The notes under the pieces were generated by a model. That model saw only the letters and a program-made list of their open reading frames with translations, was not told where the DNA came from and made no database searches. A stretch of DNA of 64,000 bases from Heyndrickxia shackletonii (GTDB lineage Bacteria > Bacillota > Bacilli > Bacillales > Bacillaceae_C): NCBI RefSeq assembly GCF_001420715.1, contig NZ_LJJC01000004.1:1611678-1675677 (forward strand). Direction: 5' to 3'. Position numbers and translations under genes: made by a program. Numbering within the stretch: position 1 is the stretch's first letter; every line of letters starts with the position of its first letter. Shown piece after piece: positions 56,919 through 64,000 of this stretch.

Positions 56919-57750
56919 TGATTTTTATATCGAGGATATTGGAGATCGAGATTTAACAAGTGAAATGATCTTTACACCTGATAAAGATGGAGAATTGACT
57001 TTCTTTGCAAAACAATCTGGTGTATTTTGCGGTGAAATCGTTATTAATGAAGGATTTAAAGTACTCGATCAGAATATTGTCGTTCAAATACAAGTTCATG
57101 ATGGAGAGCGTATCGAAAAGGGAAATGTTATTGCACGGGCGAAAGGATCTGTTCAAGCATTATTAAAAGGAGAACGAGTCATTCTGAATTTAATTCAAAG
57201 AATGAGTGGCATTGCTACAAAAACCGCTAATATCGTGCAGATATTGGAAGGAACTAACTCGAAAATATGTGATACAAGAAAAACGATTCCAGGACTGAGA
57301 ATGCTTGATAAATATGCTGTTAGAGTCGGCGGTGGAGTTAATCATCGTAATGGGTTATATGATGCGGTATTAATAAAAGACAATCATATTTCCTTTGCGG
57401 GGTCCATTACTAGTGCCGTTTCTAAAGTTAGATCTGGATTAGGGCATACGGTGAAAGTGGAGGTAGAAATTGAAACAAAGGATCAGCTTCTTGAAGCAAT
57501 TGAAGCGGGAGCGGATATCATTATGTTTGATAATAGGAATCCCTCTGAAATTACCGAATGGTTAAATGTTGTTCCAGATTGGATCGTAACCGAGGCTTCT
57601 GGCAATATAACATTGCAAAATGTGAAGGAATATGCAAATACCGGAGTCCAGTTCATTTCATTAGGAAGTTTAACTCATTCAGTAGAAGCCTTTGATATAA
57701 GTGCAAAAGTAATAGTGGAGAACGGAATAGAGGGGGGAATATCTCGATGA
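56887..57750 (+). CDS. nadC: Quinolinate phosphoribosyltransferase
   Basis: A 287-residue enzyme that joins quinolinate and PRPP to nicotinate mononucleotide with CO2 loss. The motifs [16 protein letters not shown] and [21 protein letters not shown] are family hallmarks. The ATG lies inside the end of nadB after AAGGGG. The stop overlaps the nadA start (ATGA). Confidence 0.96.
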   Translation: MNLLKLRSMLNDFYIEDIGDRDLTSEMIFTPDKDGELTFFAKQSGVFCGEIVINEGFKVLDQNIVVQIQVHDGERIEKGNVIARAKGSVQALLKGERVILNLIQRMSGIATKTANIVQILEGTNSKICDTRKTIPGLRMLDKYAVRVGGGVNHRNGLYDAVLIKDNHISFAGSITSAVSKVRSGLGHTVKVEVEIETKDQLLEAIEAGADIIMFDNRNPSEITEWLNVVPDWIVTEASGNITLQNVKEYANTGVQFISLGSLTHSVEAFDISAKVIVENGIEGGISR

Positions 57751-58853
57751 GCATCGTGAATTTTCTAGAACAAAATAAAAATATAATGATCTCTGAGCAA
57801 TATCTTAAAATGGATCAGCAAGAAATGGAAACGAGAGTATGGGAAATTAAGCAGCAATTAGGAAAAGAGCTTTTTTTACCCGTTCATCACTATCAAAAGG
57901 ACGAGGTTGTCCAGTTTGCTGATATAATGGGTGATTCCTTGCAGCTCGCTCAAGTCTCCGCCAAAAATAAAGATGCAAAATACATCGTCTTTTGCGGGGT
58001 ACATTTTATGGCAGAGACGGCAGATATTTTAACGGATGACAATCAAAAGGTATTTTTGCCTGATATGAGAGCTGGCTGTTCCATGGCGGATATGGCGGAT
58101 ATCTTTCAAACTGAGAGAGCATGGAAAAAACTTCAATCACTCTTTGGAGACACCATTGTACCTTTAACATATGTGAATTCTACAGCTGCTATAAAAGCAT
58201 TTGTTGGAAAAAATGGCGGAGCAACCGTAACAAGTTCAAATGCTCATTCTATGATTAAATGGGCTTTTGAACAAAAGGAAAGAATTCTATTCTTACCAGA
58301 TCAGCATTTAGGCAGAAATACTGCTTATGATATTGGCATTCCCCTTCAGCATATGGGAGTTTGGGATCCGCAGAAGGATGAATTAGTATTCAAAGGGAAT
58401 ATCGATGATATAAAGGTGATCTTATGGAAAGGGCATTGCTCCGTTCATGAAAAATTTACGGTGCAAAATATCCAATATGTCCGTGAACATTATCCAAATA
58501 TGAATATTATTGTACATCCTGAATGCAGTCGTGAAGTAGTCCAACTATCAGATTATAATGGCTCGACAAAATATATTATCGACATGATTAGTCAGGCTGA
58601 TTCGAAATCAGAATGGGCGATAGGCACTGAAATGAATTTGGTGAATCGATTAATCAATACGAACAAAGATAAACATATTATTTCACTAAATCCTAATATG
58701 TGCCCATGTTTAACAATGAATAGAATCGATTTGCCTCATTTGCTTTGGAACTTGGAAAGTATCGTGAGCGGTAAACCAATCAATCAAATCGTTGTGGATG
58801 AAGAAACGTCTTCCTTAGCAAATCTAGCTTTGAATCGTATGTTAAATAGATAA
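57747..58853 (+). CDS. nadA: Quinolinate synthase (iron-sulfur)
   Basis: A 368-residue enzyme that condenses iminoaspartate and dihydroxyacetone phosphate into quinolinate. The three cluster cysteines are in [19 protein letters not shown] and PNMCPCLTM. The length equals the long Bacillus form. The adjacent NifS probably provides its cluster. Operon nadB-nadC-nadA makes nicotinate mononucleotide from aspartate. Confidence 0.96.
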   Translation: MSIVNFLEQNKNIMISEQYLKMDQQEMETRVWEIKQQLGKELFLPVHHYQKDEVVQFADIMGDSLQLAQVSAKNKDAKYIVFCGVHFMAETADILTDDNQKVFLPDMRAGCSMADMADIFQTERAWKKLQSLFGDTIVPLTYVNSTAAIKAFVGKNGGATVTSSNAHSMIKWAFEQKERILFLPDQHLGRNTAYDIGIPLQHMGVWDPQKDELVFKGNIDDIKVILWKGHCSVHEKFTVQNIQYVREHYPNMNIIVHPECSREVVQLSDYNGSTKYIIDMISQADSKSEWAIGTEMNLVNRLINTNKDKHIISLNPNMCPCLTMNRIDLPHLLWNLESIVSGKPINQIVVDEETSSLANLALNRMLNR

Positions 58854-58874
58854 TGTCTCATATACTTTAAACTA

Positions 58875-58905
58875 ATGCCTTCTTTTATGGGAAGGCATAT
58901 TTTCT
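58875..58905 (+). terminator. Intrinsic terminator of nadBCA
   Basis: ATGCCTTC (58875-58882) pairs with GAAGGCAT (58891-58898), followed by ATTTTCTT. Confidence 0.8.
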
Positions 58906-58957
58906 TGAAACTCATCATAAATTTTTGTGAAGATTATTAGCATTTTGCCTATTTTCA

Positions 58958-58965
58958 CATACGAT
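58958..58965 (+). promoter_or_regulatory. Possible mother-cell sigma factor -10 before safA
   Basis: CATACGAT fits the sigma-E/sigma-K type -10 (CATAnnnT), about 30 bases before safA. The -35 is unclear. A sporulation promoter is expected for safA. Confidence 0.45.
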
Positions 58966-58996
58966 ATATGGACTTATGCCTGAGGAGGGGAAATGA

Positions 58997-60166
58997 GTGA
59001 AGATCCATATAGTACAAAAAGGAGATACTCTTTGGAAAATTGCCAAAAAATACGGCGTAGATTTTGAAGAGTTAAAGAAAATGAATTCTCAGCTTTCGAA
59101 TCCGGATATGATCATGCCGGGAATGAAAGTAAAAGTACCAACTGCAGGAGGATCGGTAGTAAAACATGTAGGAAATCCGGGGAATCCAGGAAATGTGAAA
59201 AAAGAAGTTCCACAAGCAGTTCATCCATTTGCGCAACAGCAACCTCCGACACTGCCGGTTCAAAAGGAAATTATCAAGGAAGTGCCAAAAAAAGAAACCA
59301 TCGTGCATAAAGAAATATACACTCCAAAAATGCCTCAACCAGTTGTTCCCGAAATCGATATAAATAATTACTATATGACGAATATGGCGCAAATACAAAC
59401 TCAGCAGTCTGTCCCGCCAGCTCAGCCTGTTATGATGGAACAAGAACCAGAATGCCCACCAATTATGCCTGTACAAGAGGAGTGTTATGAAATGTATCCA
59501 AATTATATGATGCCATATCCTGATTGCGGATGCGGTCCAAATCCATATGCATATCAAAATCCGTATATGCAACAAATGCCTGCCTACAATATGCCCGTTG
59601 CAGGTCCAGAAATGATGATGCCTGTAATGCCGCATGGCGAGCATTGGGGGCATTATGATGATGAATCCTCTTCTTCCGTGCCAATGTATGCGCAACCTGG
59701 ATTCCACGGAGAAGGGTATGTACCTTATCAAGGATATCAACCGCAACATACAACCAATGTGATTCAGCAAAGTTTTGAAATTCCTGGTAGACAAAATATT
59801 CCAGGACAATTATCTGTACAAGGACAAAACCCTAGCGGATATTCTCAAACCGGTCAATATATGGGCGGACAATATGCGGTGCCGCATTATCATACGGGAC
59901 AATATCCAGGGATGCAACATCCTGGTAGCCAATATATGGGTGGTCACTATCCATATGGCCACTACCCGCATAGCCAGTATCCAAGCAGCCAGATGGGAGG
60001 AGGAATGCCGTATGGTCACCAATATGGATATCATCAGCCATATTCACCATATGGATCTCCTTATGGAATGCATGGCGGACAATTCCCTTATGGCATGGGA
60101 TTCCCTGGTATGCAAGGCGGTTATCCTTCACCAAGACAAGATGATGATGATTGTGAAGACTGTTAA
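58997..60166 (+). CDS. safA: SafA, spore coat morphogenetic protein
   Basis: A 389-residue inner-coat hub. The N-terminal LysM (~1-48; HIVQKGDTLWKIAKKYGVDFEELKKMN) binds cortex peptidoglycan. The middle is Pro/Gln-rich, and residues ~160-380 are low-complexity, rich in Tyr, Gly, Pro, Met, His and Gln, and end in DDDDCEDC. The start is GTG at 58997 after GAGGAGGGG. The ATG at 58993 is out of frame. It acts with SpoVID, encoded near 16 kb. Confidence 0.93.
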   Translation: MKIHIVQKGDTLWKIAKKYGVDFEELKKMNSQLSNPDMIMPGMKVKVPTAGGSVVKHVGNPGNPGNVKKEVPQAVHPFAQQQPPTLPVQKEIIKEVPKKETIVHKEIYTPKMPQPVVPEIDINNYYMTNMAQIQTQQSVPPAQPVMMEQEPECPPIMPVQEECYEMYPNYMMPYPDCGCGPNPYAYQNPYMQQMPAYNMPVAGPEMMMPVMPHGEHWGHYDDESSSSVPMYAQPGFHGEGYVPYQGYQPQHTTNVIQQSFEIPGRQNIPGQLSVQGQNPSGYSQTGQYMGGQYAVPHYHTGQYPGMQHPGSQYMGGHYPYGHYPHSQYPSSQMGGGMPYGHQYGYHQPYSPYGSPYGMHGGQFPYGMGFPGMQGGYPSPRQDDDDCEDC

Positions 60167-61136
60167 AAATGGTAAAGAAGGAGACGAAAGAGAACGTCTC
60201 CTTCTTTATTTATCAGATGTCACTGAGGAGAACTTTATAAGCATTAGGTCGATAAAAGATGGAGTCTGGTTATGTAAGACGGATACTTCGAAATGGATAT
60301 TAAAGGAATTTTCCAGTTCATCTCAGCTAAAAATGCAAATAAAACTTACTGAATTACTGCTTTCTAATCATTTTCCTCAAACGTATCATTTTCATTCTAT
60401 TCATTCCAGAAAGGAAATTTCTTTTAATCATAGGATATATGGGTTGATCGAATATATTGAAAGTAACCTTGATGGAAAAAGATTTTCGTATAGTACTCAT
60501 GAAAATCGAAAACAAGCATTGCAGCTGTTAAAAAAATTCCACCACGTTTCCGAAACGTTCGCGAAGGATTTTGAAAAGGACTTAAATGTATTCGATCAAA
60601 TTAAAAAATGGCAAAAAAGGCTTCAAGAATTTAAAGCAAATGAAAAATATCTTGAGAGATGGCTTCCCAAAAAATATTATCTTTCCTATTTATTTTGGTC
60701 AGAATGGTCACTTGATTACATGATAAAAAATAAAGAGTATTTTCTAAAGAAACCATATTGTATTATTCACGGAGATGTTGCTCATCATAATTTTATATTA
60801 GGGAATGATGGCTTGTATTTAATCGATTTTGATTTAGCGAAAATGGCGCCGGATATTATTGATGACTTACAATTTTGCAATAGAATATTACCCCATTTAG
60901 ATTGGTCTTTGAAAAAATTGTCCATGTACAAACCGTTAGAAAAGCATTTGAAGGAGAAGTCATTTTTAAGCGCATTAATTTATCCAACAGATCTTTTAAG
61001 AGAATGGAACTATTTCCTTAAATATGAGGAAGGAAGAGGAAGATTATCGTCATTCATGACGGAAATAACCTTTAGAGAATTTGACAAAAGAGAAAAGTTT
61101 GTAAAAGATGTCATCAATGAAATAAAACGCCTCTAA
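60141..61136 (+). CDS. CotS-like kinase-fold protein
   Basis: A protein of about 331 residues with an APH/CotS-type fold. The catalytic loop is intact: IIHGDVAHHNFIL (HGDxxxxN), followed by YLIDFDLAKMAPDIIDDL, the metal-binding Asp. It may be active on a small molecule. It lies after safA like other coat-associated kinases. The start is uncertain: ATG codons at 60141, 60144 and 60147 and GTG at 60153 all overlap the safA end. A perfect hairpin lies within the first codons, so read-through or coupling is implied. Confidence 0.8.
   Translation: MMMIVKTVKNGKEGDERERLLLYLSDVTEENFISIRSIKDGVWLCKTDTSKWILKEFSSSSQLKMQIKLTELLLSNHFPQTYHFHSIHSRKEISFNHRIYGLIEYIESNLDGKRFSYSTHENRKQALQLLKKFHHVSETFAKDFEKDLNVFDQIKKWQKRLQEFKANEKYLERWLPKKYYLSYLFWSEWSLDYMIKNKEYFLKKPYCIIHGDVAHHNFILGNDGLYLIDFDLAKMAPDIIDDLQFCNRILPHLDWSLKKLSMYKPLEKHLKEKSFLSALIYPTDLLREWNYFLKYEEGRGRLSSFMTEITFREFDKREKFVKDVINEIKRL
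60173..60214 (+). terminator. Terminator-like hairpin at the safA end, inside the next gene
   Basis: AAAGAAGGAGACG pairs with CGTCTCCTTCTTT (13 bp, 8-base loop), followed by ATTTAT. It lies just after the safA stop and within the N-terminal codons of the kinase-like gene, so it may weaken transcription of that gene. Confidence 0.7.
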
Positions 61137-61241
61137 CATGGTAAGAATTCCAGAATTTCTGTGTAATGATTATAGCTCCCCACTCACAAACTAATTTTGA
61201 GCATAAATATGCTCTACCTAAAATTTAGGGGGAGTTCTGGT

Positions 61242-61964
61242 TTGCGAAAAAAATTATTAGTTGCGCCAATATCAGCATTACTAATAAGTGGATTAGCCGC
61301 CTGTGCTCAGGATAAAAATGCAGTAAATGATCGAAACGTGAACAGATTCCAGCCAGTAGGATATTCAACAAACGACCGTAACAGTATGGTGGATCATGAT
61401 GGACCATTAACCGAGTTAATGGATTATTCCACAGGAAATGTCGATCATGTAAAAAATAATAATCGCTTTCTTCCATCGGGATACCCGGATGATTATGGAC
61501 CACATCTGAAATCGCCAATGACTCAATATGACACAAATAATACTACGGTTAATCGAGAAAGACATTTGCGGGATATTAACTATCATGGTCAATTTAATAG
61601 CCGGAACAGTAAAGCACGTCCATCCTATTATAACGGTTATGAAGGAAAGTTATCGGAAGATATTTCAAATACTGCTGCTTCCGTTTCGAATGTTTCAGAT
61701 GCTCGAACCATTATTGACGGAAAAAGAGTATTGGTTGCGGTTGCTGTAAAAGATGAAAAAAAAGCCAAAGCAACAAAAAAATCGGTTGAAAAAGCTGTTC
61801 TGCCATATTTAAAAGGGCGAAAATATGTTGTTACCACAGATATTGGTACCTATTATCGAGTAAGACAACTAGATAATGATTTACGTAACGGCGGACCGAA
61901 AGATATGATTGATCTTGACACAGATAAAATGTTTGAAGGATTTAATGAAAAATCTGCAAAATAA
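61242..61964 (+). CDS. YhcN/YlaJ-family sporulation lipoprotein
   Basis: A 240-residue lipoprotein. The signal peptide ends in the lipobox LAAC (about residues 18-21), so the mature protein would be anchored by lipid. The C-terminal YhcN/YlaJ domain (~150-225; ARTIIDGKRVLVAVAVKDEKKAKATKKSVEKAV) is clear. Members localise to the forespore and act in germination or spore envelope. The TTG at 61242 has GGGGGAG upstream, and the longer frame from 61197 would disrupt the signal peptide. A strong terminator follows. Confidence 0.9.
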   Translation: MRKKLLVAPISALLISGLAACAQDKNAVNDRNVNRFQPVGYSTNDRNSMVDHDGPLTELMDYSTGNVDHVKNNNRFLPSGYPDDYGPHLKSPMTQYDTNNTTVNRERHLRDINYHGQFNSRNSKARPSYYNGYEGKLSEDISNTAASVSNVSDARTIIDGKRVLVAVAVKDEKKAKATKKSVEKAVLPYLKGRKYVVTTDIGTYYRVRQLDNDLRNGGPKDMIDLDTDKMFEGFNEKSAK

Positions 61965-61973
61965 GACTTCTTT

Positions 61974-62009
61974 AGGAATAGAAAATGCAATTCTTTCTAT
62001 TCCTTTTTT
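61974..62009 (+). terminator. Intrinsic terminator of the lipoprotein gene
   Basis: AGGAATAGAAA pairs with TTTCTATTCCT over a short loop, followed by TTTTTTA. Confidence 0.9.
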
Positions 62010-62025
62010 ATCGTTTACCAAATTG

Positions 62026-62138
62026 TAGTCTACGCATCCTCCCTAAACTACCTCACTGTGTTTACGTTTGTCCCGCATGCCACTAAGAAGGTGAAATTTT
62101 TCAGAGCTAATTTCACATATCTGTACACTAGAGCTGCA
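62026..62138 (+). repeat. Dispersed intergenic repeat, copy L4 (degenerate)
   Basis: From GTAGTCTACGC to CTGTACACTAGAGC. It shares CTCACTGTGTTT with L1 and a TGAAAT...ATTTCAC hairpin followed by CTGTAC with L3. Confidence 0.5.
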
Positions 62139-62250
62139 TCATTTGCACATTTGTTCCAAATTTTTTATAAAAAAGGATATTAATCTAAAAAAAGGTCACA
62201 CTATGAATACGAATATAGAAAAGTATATTTGGATTGTAGAGGTGACAACG

Positions 62251-62799
62251 ATGGCTTTTGTTGTTCGGACGTTTATTTTAATTGCATTTCTTTTTGGGAT
62301 AAATTTTTATGCTGTGACACCATCAGAAAAAGAACATTTAAAAGGAAATAAAACAAAGGGCCAGCCTTCCGTAGAGGTACTATCAAAAGGGAAAAAAACA
62401 ATTATTTTAGAAAGAGTTTTTGTTGATGGAGAAGTAAGTGAAGAAATTCTTCACGTGCCGTATTTATCGACTAAAGAATATATAAAAAAATTCAAAAACT
62501 GGCAATTGGTTGAAATGGATGAAGACCAACTTGTTTTTCAAACGCAAGTGGATGACATATCCCCATTACTTAAATCAAATGGTTATTTTGGAATATCAAG
62601 TGATGGAACATTAAGTATTTTTAATGGGAAGCCAAATAAAGCGGATATCATTCAGTCGTTTTTTCAATTAGATATGAAAAAGTTGGAAGGGAAAAAGCAA
62701 GAGGAATTATTAAAAGGAATTCCGATAAAATCAAAAGAGGATTATACGAATGTATTAGAAACGTTAAAGCGATACTCGATTCCAAAAAAGGAACAGTGA
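62251..62799 (+). CDS. bofC: BofC, forespore checkpoint protein
   Basis: A 182-residue protein with an N-terminal hydrophobic export signal (~5-20) and the conserved BofC region: ERVFVDGEVSEE, VFQTQVDDISPLLKSNGYFGISSDG, IQSFFQLD and LLKGIPIKSKEDY. In B. subtilis BofC is made in the forespore and restrains the SpoIVB protease, hence sigma-K activation. The ATG at 62251 follows GAGGTGA with good spacing; ATG at 62203 is possible. It is near ruvA as in B. subtilis. Confidence 0.92.
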   Translation: MAFVVRTFILIAFLFGINFYAVTPSEKEHLKGNKTKGQPSVEVLSKGKKTIILERVFVDGEVSEEILHVPYLSTKEYIKKFKNWQLVEMDEDQLVFQTQVDDISPLLKSNGYFGISSDGTLSIFNGKPNKADIIQSFFQLDMKKLEGKKQEELLKGIPIKSKEDYTNVLETLKRYSIPKKEQ

Positions 62800-62826
62800 A
62801 AACCGGCGAAAAGCCGGTTTTTCTAA
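62798..62826 (+). terminator. Intrinsic terminator of bofC
   Basis: AAAACCGGC pairs with GCCGGTTTT over a GAAAA loop, then T residues. It overlaps the stop codon. Confidence 0.92.
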
Positions 62827-62929
62827 TATATTCGTATACTACCAATTAATCGAAAGGATATGTTACAATGAAGATTAGTGATAAATAAATACATTACTTC
62901 GGGTTAATGGATTAGAGGAGAGAAAGAGA

Positions 62930-63535
62930 TTGTATGAATTTATAAAAGGAACGATTGAGTATGTCTGTCCGGAGTATGTTGTCGTTGAAAATGGCGGGAT
63001 TGGTTATCAAATTTCGACCCCAAATCCATTTACCTTTTCAAAACTTCATGGGCAAACAGCGAAAATCTATACATATCATCATGTTAGGGAAGATTTAATA
63101 GCATTATACGGCTTCCAGCAACGAGAAGAACGGACATTATTTAAAAAATTACTAGGTGTTTCCGGAATTGGTCCAAAAGGGGCTTTGGCAATTCTTGCTT
63201 ATGGAGAACCAACTCAGGTGATTCAAGCAATTGAAAATGAAAATGAAGCATTTTTAACGAAATTCCCTGGTGTAGGAAAGAAAACAGCTCGGCAAATGAT
63301 CCTGGATTTAAAGGGTAAGCTCCAGGATATAGTTCCAGACTATTTTCCTAATCTTTTTAATGAACATAGTATGGAAGAGCAGGAAGACTTTCAATCGTTT
63401 GATGAAGCTATTCTTGCACTTAAAGCACTAGGATATTCAGATAAAGAAATTAAGAAGGTCTCGAAAGAATTGCAAAAAGAAAAATTATCGACAGACCAGT
63501 ATATAAAATTAGCCTTGAAAAAATTAATGAAATAG
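62930..63535 (+). CDS. ruvA: RuvA, Holliday junction DNA-binding subunit
   Basis: A 201-residue protein. It has the N-terminal OB domain ([27 protein letters not shown]), two helix-hairpin-helix motifs ([34 protein letters not shown]), and the C-terminal RuvB-contacting domain. It binds four-way junctions and loads RuvB. The start is TTG at 62930 with AGAGGAG upstream. Confidence 0.96.
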   Translation: MYEFIKGTIEYVCPEYVVVENGGIGYQISTPNPFTFSKLHGQTAKIYTYHHVREDLIALYGFQQREERTLFKKLLGVSGIGPKGALAILAYGEPTQVIQAIENENEAFLTKFPGVGKKTARQMILDLKGKLQDIVPDYFPNLFNEHSMEEQEDFQSFDEAILALKALGYSDKEIKKVSKELQKEKLSTDQYIKLALKKLMK

Positions 63536-63559
63536 AATAGATCGGAAGGAGGGAGTGAG

Positions 63560-64000
63560 TTGGAAGAAAGGGTAGTTTCAGGTGATGCAAATAGTCATGA
63601 TCTTTCATTTGAACAAAGCTTGCGACCTCAAGTATTATCACAATATATTGGCCAGGATAAAGTAAAAGGCAATTTAGCAATTTTCATTGAAGCGGCAAAG
63701 CAAAGGAAAGAAACGTTGGATCATGTCTTACTTTATGGTCCTCCTGGACTTGGTAAAACAACTCTAGCTGCAGTAATTGCTAATGAAATGAGTGTAAATA
63801 TAAGGACCACTTCCGGCCCTGCCATTGAACGTCCTGGTGATTTGGCGGCAATTTTAACAGCATTAGAGCCTGGAGAAGTTTTGTTCATTGATGAAATTCA
63901 TCGTTTACCAAGGGCGATTGAGGAAATTCTATATCCGGCCATGGAAGATTTTTGTTTGGACATTGTAATTGGAAAAGGGCCGAGTGCCAGATCCGTTCGA
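63560..64000 (+). CDS. ruvB: RuvB, Holliday junction branch-migration ATPase (3' end outside window)
   Basis: The first 147 residues of the AAA+ motor. Walker A is GPPGLGKTT and Walker [11 protein letters not shown]. The start is TTG at 63560, preceded by GGAAGGAGGGAG. The sequence runs off the window. Confidence 0.96.
   Translation, partial: MEERVVSGDANSHDLSFEQSLRPQVLSQYIGQDKVKGNLAIFIEAAKQRKETLDHVLLYGPPGLGKTTLAAVIANEMSVNIRTTSGPAIERPGDLAAILTALEPGEVLFIDEIHRLPRAIEEILYPAMEDFCLDIVIGKGPSARSVR

Noticed and set aside
59072-59809. 245-residue minus-strand frame in safA
   Set aside because: It is the complement of safA low-complexity codons (His/Trp/Arg/Ile-rich nonsense). No ribosome site.
59775-60140. 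Extended N-terminus of the CotS-like gene
   Set aside because: This part overlaps the safA repeats in another frame and has biased, unlikely composition. The gene most likely starts at or after 60141.

Overview
The window is a low-GC, densely packed chromosomal segment of an endospore-forming Bacillaceae bacterium. The evidence is a set of sporulation genes (spoVID, safA, spoIIB, spoIVFA/FB, spo0B, bofC, YhcN/YlaJ-type lipoprotein), AGGAGG-type ribosome sites with several TTG starts, a valS T-box, and the order tig-clpX-lonB-lonA-engB-hemAXCDBL-spoVID-ysxE-valS-folC ... spoIIB-maf-radC-mreBCD-minCD-spoIVFAB-rplU-prp-rpmA-spo0B-obg-pheB-pheA-niaR-nifS/nadBCA-safA-bofC-ruvAB familiar from Bacillus subtilis. 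The species cannot be fixed from the sequence. I saw no phage, transposase, CRISPR array, rRNA or tRNA.

Layout. 1-9.4 kb: end of a YsoA-like gene, trigger factor, ClpX, LonB, LonA, EngB (protein folding and proteolysis). 9.6-15.9 kb: the hemAXCDBL operon from glutamyl-tRNA to uroporphyrinogen III. 16.2-18.6 kb: spore coat genes spoVID and ysxE. 19.2-23.5 kb: T-box-controlled valS, then folC. 23.6-37.9 kb: an accessory block absent from B. subtilis at this position: a membrane GAF-GGDEF protein, a membrane protein, a VanW-like protein, a minor pilin set on the minus strand, and a type IV pilus operon set (pilB, pilT, pilC, major pilin, prepilin peptidase, pilM, pilN, a PilO-like protein carrying LysM). 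37.9-47 kb: spoIIB, maf, radC, mreB, mreCD, minCD, spoIVFA/FB. 47-53.3 kb: RNase G/E, rplU-prp-rpmA with its L21 leader, spo0B, obg, pheB, pheA. 53.3-58.9 kb: NAD regulator niaR, nifS and nadBCA. 59-64 kb: safA, a CotS-like kinase-fold protein, a sporulation lipoprotein, bofC, ruvA and the start of ruvB.

The most interesting element lies at 33.78-33.91 kb, in front of the major pilin gene. Its leader has the conserved blocks of a class II cyclic-di-GMP riboswitch, and its closing helix overlaps one arm of a 20-bp intrinsic terminator. The geometry predicts an ON switch: c-di-GMP would allow pilin transcription. A GGDEF protein is encoded about 8.6 kb upstream in the same accessory block, so signal synthesis and pilus output may be linked here. 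The pilus genes also carry two odd architectures: a PilX-like minor pilin with a repetitive predicted beta-solenoid, and a PilO-like protein with a C-terminal LysM.

The intergenic DNA holds two dispersed repeat families: a ~165-bp MITE-like element with imperfect terminal inverted repeats (before spoVID and before mreC), and degenerate copies of a TGTCTAG...CGCCGATG-type repeat common between Bacillus genes.
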